9,379 nt of DNA from Dialister sp. UBA6422 (GTDB lineage: Bacteria; Bacillota; Negativicutes; Veillonellales; Dialisteraceae): assembly GCA_002439665.1 (NCBI GenBank), contig DJPC01000084.1, positions 1,356 to 10,734 of the forward strand. Direction: 5' to 3'. The translations under genes and the position numbers were made by a program. The first letter of the stretch is position 1. Each line of letters starts with the position of its first letter. A model generated the notes under the pieces. It saw only the letters and a program-made list of their open reading frames with translations, was not told the DNA's origin and made no database searches. Of the stretch, positions 6,287-9,379 are shown piece after piece.

Positions 6287-6333
6287 AAGGAAGCATGACT
6301 TGATTCAAAGAATCAGTCTTGCTTCCTTTATTT
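6287..6333 (+). terminator. Rho-independent terminator between cbiC and the transporter genes
   Basis: AAGGAAGCA (6287-6295) pairs with TGCTTCCTT (6320-6328). After a T/T mismatch the stem continues through GACT and GATTC to a three-base AAA loop, with one bulged T. A moderately T-rich tail (TATTTACT) follows on the + strand; the minus-strand side has no T-run. It could end the cbi transcript with a 3' UTR of about 190 bases. It could also stop short transcripts from the candidate promoter at 6226-6253, as an attenuator would. Confidence 0.65.
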
Positions 6334-6354
6334 ACTATATAATGCAATAGGTTA

Positions 6355-6371
6355 TATTTGTGCATCAAATA
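6355..6371. promoter_or_regulatory. Small palindrome upstream of the permease gene
   Basis: TATTTGTGCATCAAATA is a perfect 6-5-6 inverted repeat, 44 bases before the permease ATG. It sits 11 bases after a second TATAAT (6338-6343) that lacks a convincing -35. It could be an operator or a weak 5' UTR hairpin. Function unknown. Confidence 0.3.
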
Positions 6372-6415
6372 AGCGGTAACTAGTAGCTGTTAAATTCATA
6401 ACTATAGGAGGTACA

Positions 6416-7420
6416 ATGAGGAGTCAATCAGAAGAAACGGGGAAAAGCAAAGCCTTTCGTGTGATGATCATTGGTATATTTGCCGTATTCACTGCTTTCG
6501 CTATGATAGTAAGTCTCATCTTTGGATCTGCGGATATTTCTTTTGGTACCATCATGCATACCCTTTTGGGACATGTGGATACTACAGATGAAATGGTCAT
6601 TTGGAATATTCGTTTTCCTAGAAATATTGTAGGGGCTTTGGTGGGGGCAAATTTAGCCGTCTCTGGAGCCATTCTCCAGGCAGTGATGAAAAATCCACTA
6701 GCCGATCCGGGAATTGTAGGAGTTTCTAGTGGAGCTGGATTGGCTGGGGTGATGATGTTGATTTTTATGCCAGAAGCTTCTCTGCTTTTGACACCTGTTT
6801 CTTTTATCGGTGCTATGGCATCAGCCGCTGCGGTATATGCTCTGGCATGGAAGAATGGAGTCCGTCCTAGTCGTATTATTTTAGCAGGGGTTGCTGTGAA
6901 TGCTTTCCTGGGAAGCGGGATCTCTGCTCTCTTGGTTTTCTATTCCGATAAAGTGCAAGGAGCATTGTTATGGATGGTAGGTGGGCTTTCTGCTAGAAGT
7001 TGGCCCCAAGTAGAATCTTTATTTCCCTACACCGTACTAGGTTTATTGTTTGCTTTAGCAGGTTGCAAAGTATTGACTATTCTTTCTTTAGGTGATGAAA
7101 CGGCACGAGGATTGGGGGTACCGGTAGAAAAGGTACGATTTTCTATGACTGCTGTAGCGGCACTTCTGGCAGCTGGAGCCGTCAGCATTGCTGGGCTTAT
7201 TGGATTTGTAGGATTGGTAGTACCTCATATTGTACGGCTGATTGTAGGGACCGATTATAAATACGTAGTGCCTGGCTCTGCTATTTTAGGGGCAGGGGTT
7301 CTTGTTTTCTGTGATACCTTGGGACGAGTACTCTTTTCTCCTATTGAAATTCCTGCAGGAATTATTATGGCCTTTTTGGGAGCACCGTTCTTCCTGTATT
7401 TATTAAGGAGGAATTCCTGA
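6416..7420 (+). CDS. FecCD/BtuC-family ABC transporter permease
   Basis: This is the membrane subunit of a metal-chelate importer (iron-siderophore, heme or cobalamin class), working as a dimer in the cytoplasmic membrane. The 334 residues are normal for the family and strongly hydrophobic, with roughly ten membrane helices. The first is near residues 14-37. Signatures are IRFPRNIVGALVGANL (65-80), GAILQAVMKNPLADPGIVGV (84-103), the cytoplasmic coupling segment GDETARGLGV (226-235), GLIGFVGLVVPHIVR (260-274) and EIPAGI (311-316). AGGAGG (6406-6411) lies 4 bases before the ATG. Its stop overlaps the ATPase start by one base. Substrate cannot be read from the sequence; the cbi neighbours favour a corrinoid or cobalt link, and the Fur-like palindrome upstream would instead favour iron or heme. 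Confidence 0.93.
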   Translation: MRSQSEETGKSKAFRVMIIGIFAVFTAFAMIVSLIFGSADISFGTIMHTLLGHVDTTDEMVIWNIRFPRNIVGALVGANLAVSGAILQAVMKNPLADPGIVGVSSGAGLAGVMMLIFMPEASLLLTPVSFIGAMASAAAVYALAWKNGVRPSRIILAGVAVNAFLGSGISALLVFYSDKVQGALLWMVGGLSARSWPQVESLFPYTVLGLLFALAGCKVLTILSLGDETARGLGVPVEKVRFSMTAVAALLAAGAVSIAGLIGFVGLVVPHIVRLIVGTDYKYVVPGSAILGAGVLVFCDTLGRVLFSPIEIPAGIIMAFLGAPFFLYLLRRNS

Positions 7421-8208
7421 TGGATGATATAGCTATCAAAATTTCAAATATCCATGTGTCTTTTGGAAATCATCAGGTACTTAAAGGAGCCAGTGGCATT
7501 ATAAAGAAAGGAACCATTGTCACGTTCCTGGGAAGAAATGGATGCGGGAAATCCACCCTTCTCAAAACGGTGACAGGCAATCTAAAGCCTGATGAAGGTT
7601 CTATTGAAATTGCAGGAAAACCTTTAGATCAATACAGTGCCAATGAATTATCCCGTGTAGTAGGCTTCTTGCCCCAGTTTCATGATGTACCTAAAGACAT
7701 GACTGCGGAAGAATTGGTCTCTTGTGGTCGCTATCCCTATCAACACTGGTGGACGGGAGTATCTCAGCATGATCGAGATGTGGTAAGACAGGTGATGGAA
7801 AAAACCAATACCATCCATTTGAAAGACCGCTTGGCAGCCAGCCTTTCTGGTGGGGAAAGACAAAGAGTATGGATCGCCATGGCTTTGGCGCAGGAACCTA
7901 AGATTTTAATTTTAGATGAACCGACTACCTATCTTGATATCTGTCATCAGCTAGAAGTGATGGAGTTGGTGTCTAAGCTCAATAAGGAAGAACATTTGAC
8001 AGTGGTGATGGTGCTTCATGAAATCAATCAAGCGATTCGATATTCGACAGATTTATTGGTTTTGGAACAAGGCGTCATTCAGCGCTCTGGTCCGCCCTTG
8101 GAAGTTATGACCCATGAAGCTATTGCTGAAGTTTTTGATGTAGATGCTGATGTGGAAATGAGAAATGGCAGGCCTAGTATAGCGATTAACGGATTATTGC
8201 CAAAATAA
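7420..8208 (+). CDS. ABC transporter ATP-binding protein (FepC/BtuD type)
   Basis: This cytoplasmic ATPase powers the permease encoded immediately upstream. The 262 residues contain Walker A GRNGCGKST (38-46), the Q-loop glutamine at Q86 (FLPQFHD), signature LSGGERQR (142-149), Walker B KILILDEP (161-168) with catalytic E167, the D-loop YLD (171-173) and switch histidine H200. TTYLDICHQLEVMELV (169-184) is typical of the iron-siderophore, heme and B12 ATPase subfamily. ATG 7420 overlaps the permease TGA by one base and lies 8 bases after AAGGAGG (7405-7411). All catalytic motifs are intact. It is the last + strand gene in the window; the binding-protein gene lies beyond it on the opposite strand. 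Confidence 0.95.
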   Translation: MDDIAIKISNIHVSFGNHQVLKGASGIIKKGTIVTFLGRNGCGKSTLLKTVTGNLKPDEGSIEIAGKPLDQYSANELSRVVGFLPQFHDVPKDMTAEELVSCGRYPYQHWWTGVSQHDRDVVRQVMEKTNTIHLKDRLAASLSGGERQRVWIAMALAQEPKILILDEPTTYLDICHQLEVMELVSKLNKEEHLTVVMVLHEINQAIRYSTDLLVLEQGVIQRSGPPLEVMTHEAIAEVFDVDADVEMRNGRPSIAINGLLPK

Positions 8209-8279
8209 TGTGTCAAGCATGATTTATTTTAACTGGTTATTATTTTGCTATTTTCTTTTGAACAACAGAATAACAAACG

Positions 8280-8357
8280 AAAATACCGCTAGCGTCAAAG
8301 TGGTAAAAGGATAATATTTTCAGTAACCTTTTATCACTTAGGTACTAGCGGTATTTT
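8280..8357. terminator. 78-base imperfect palindrome, probable bidirectional terminator
   Basis: AAAATACCGCTAG (8280-8292) pairs perfectly with CTAGCGGTATTTT (8345-8357). After a small internal loop the stem continues, pairing AAGTGGTAAAAGG (8298-8310) with CCTTTTATCACTT (8327-8339), with one G-U. A 16-base AT-rich loop closes it. It sits between convergent genes: the ATPase stop is 71 bases to the left and the lipoprotein stop 104 bases to the right. A short T-run ends the stem in both directions (ATTTTG on +, ATTTTCG on -), as expected for a shared terminator. It is long for a terminator and could also be a small mobile palindrome. Confidence 0.65.
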
Positions 8358-8400
8358 GACTATGTGAATCAAAAGAAATCAGTATAGTAATAATCCCTTG

Positions 8401-8454
8401 AAAGGTGGATAAGTTTTCCTATTAGGGGGATGCAAAAGCAGAATAATCACCTTT
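8401..8454. other. Foldable segment in the 3' UTR of the lipoprotein gene
   Basis: AAAGGTG (8401-8407) can pair with CACCTTT (8448-8454), enclosing CCT-ATT-AGG (8418-8426) and TGC-AAAA-GCA (8431-8440), so a three-way-junction shape is possible. The helices are short and alternative folds exist. It matches no RNA family I recognise and may be incidental. Apart from this and the large palindrome, I see nothing in the 253-base gap 8209-8461. Confidence 0.25.
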
Positions 8455-8461
8455 AGACTGT

Positions 8462-9379
8462 TTATTTCTTATAGGCCAAATCATATAATTTCTCTAATGC
8501 TTCCGGCGTTTTAATCCCTGGATTCATAAGGAATAGGTTTGGTTCCAAGAAGAATACTCGGTGATTTTGAACCGCTTTGAGGTGTGCCCAGGAAGGATTA
8601 TTTCTCATGGATTCATGTAGTTTTTTATTAATTTCCTCTTGCTTTCCCATGGTGACAATGAAGATGGTATCAGGATCATCAGAAGAGAGTTGTTCCAAAG
8701 AGTAAGGAACAGTTTTGCTATCCAATTTCAAATCTTTATGAGAGGTAATGACGTTATTCATTTTAAGCATGTCTACCATAGAAGCACAAATGGATTTTGA
8801 TGTTTCTGCAGTTACATCTTTTCCTGTGGCTCGAAGTACGGCGACTTTAGCTGGCGATGTTTCCTTCGCTGATTTATCTGTGATTTCCTTGACACCTTTT
8901 TCATAGGCGGCAATCACTTCTTTGGCCTTTTCTTCTTTGCCATAAATTTCACCCATAAATTGCAATAAAGGTACATTATCATTGATCCCATCATATTGAA
9001 TCAATATGTGGGGGATATGGTTGCTCTGAAGCAAGGATTCCAATTTAGAATTTTGATTTTTTTCACCTAAAACAAGGTCTGGCTTCATACCTACTAGAGA
9101 TTCCATATTGATATTTTGTACGTGACCTAAGGTAGGAAGAGATTTGGCTTCTTCTGGTATGGGGCTTGAGGTTTGGGGACGAGCGATGGATGTACCACCC
9201 ACGGCATAGGCCATATTGAGTAGTGGGGCAGATAAAGTCACGACCCGCTGTGGGGCTTGTTTCATGCTGATAGTCTGGTCTTTATAGGTATAGGAAAGGC
9301 CGCTCTGGCTAGTTGCAGGACTGCCACAGGCAGAAAGAGATAAAGATAAGGCGGCTGCAGCGATACAGGCGAGAATTTT
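8462..9379 (-). CDS. ABC transporter substrate-binding lipoprotein (FecB/BtuF type; 5'-truncated by window)
   Basis: This is the extracytoplasmic binding protein of a metal-chelate importer, likely delivering substrate to the permease and ATPase encoded on the other strand. The frame stays open to the window edge, giving 305 visible residues. They begin KILACIAAAALSLSLSACGS, a hydrophobic signal peptide with lipobox LSAC (cysteine codon at 9328-9326). Only a few N-terminal residues, including the start, are missing. The ATG at 9265 is internal and would delete the signal. The mature part shows the periplasmic-binding-protein 2 layout: RVVTLSAPLLNMAYAVG, then a LPTLGHVQNINMESLVGMKP segment ending PDLVLGEK, a long helical linker (about EEKAKEVIAAYEKGVKEI), DDPDTIFIVTMG, and a C-terminal HRVFFLEPNLFLMNPG motif. 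Ligand unknown. It is transcribed convergently with the permease and ATPase genes, so co-regulation would need separate promoters. Confidence 0.92.
   Translation of the reverse strand, partial: KILACIAAAALSLSLSACGSPATSQSGLSYTYKDQTISMKQAPQRVVTLSAPLLNMAYAVGGTSIARPQTSSPIPEEAKSLPTLGHVQNINMESLVGMKPDLVLGEKNQNSKLESLLQSNHIPHILIQYDGINDNVPLLQFMGEIYGKEEKAKEVIAAYEKGVKEITDKSAKETSPAKVAVLRATGKDVTAETSKSICASMVDMLKMNNVITSHKDLKLDSKTVPYSLEQLSSDDPDTIFIVTMGKQEEINKKLHESMRNNPSWAHLKAVQNHRVFFLEPNLFLMNPGIKTPEALEKLYDLAYKK

Noticed and set aside
6137..6415. Cobalamin riboswitch upstream of the transporter
   Set aside because: No B12-box-like GCCACTG or other conserved core segments are visible, and the space downstream of the candidate promoter is too short for the full aptamer.
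8462..9265. ATG at 9265 as the start of the minus-strand binding protein
   Set aside because: The frame is open upstream to the window edge and encodes a clear lipoprotein signal peptide and LSAC lipobox.

Overview
The window is dominated by an anaerobic (cobalt-early) cobalamin operon, followed by a BtuCD/FecCD-type metal-chelate ABC transporter. Strong AGGAGG-type ribosome binding sites, moderate-to-low GC and the gene order cbiD-E-T-F-G-H-J-C point to an anaerobic Firmicute. I lean towards the Negativicutes (Veillonella, Megasphaera or Dialister relatives), but that placement is an inference from style, not from a marker gene.

Positions 1-6136 (+ strand) hold eight corrin-ring genes: cbiD (5' end cut off by the window), cbiE, cbiT, cbiF, cbiG, cbiH, cbiJ and cbiC. 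In pathway order the enzymes are CbiH (C17 methylation and ring contraction), CbiF (C11), CbiG (loss of acetaldehyde), CbiD (C1), CbiJ (reduction), CbiT (C15 methylation and C12 decarboxylation), CbiE (C5) and CbiC (methyl migration). Together they take cobalt-factor III to cobyrinate. The genes are packed, with overlaps of 16, 1, 139, 4 and 14 bases. There are only two gaps, one on each side of cbiF. Each gap is filled by a hairpin-forming repeat built from GTGACTRG units. The 139-base cbiG/cbiH overlap is unusually long and gives CbiH an extra N-terminus with a CxCx4C cluster.

Positions 6137-6415 are gene-free. They contain a putative promoter with an operator-like palindrome (TGATAATCTTATCA), a rho-independent terminator and a second small palindrome. 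No cobalamin riboswitch is recognisable there. Positions 6416-8208 (+) encode the transporter permease and ATPase, overlapping by one base.

Positions 8209-8461 are gene-free and contain a 78-base imperfect palindrome between convergent genes, probably a bidirectional terminator, plus a smaller foldable segment. From 8462 to the window end, on the minus strand, lies the gene for a substrate-binding lipoprotein. It is cut at its 5' end, but its lipobox is visible. It is the likely partner of the permease and ATPase, though it is transcribed towards them.

The neighbourhood suggests a corrinoid, cobalt-chelate, heme or iron-siderophore importer; the sequence alone does not settle which. I found no wholly new system. 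The most unusual elements are the overprinted cbiG/cbiH junction and the repeat pair bracketing cbiF.
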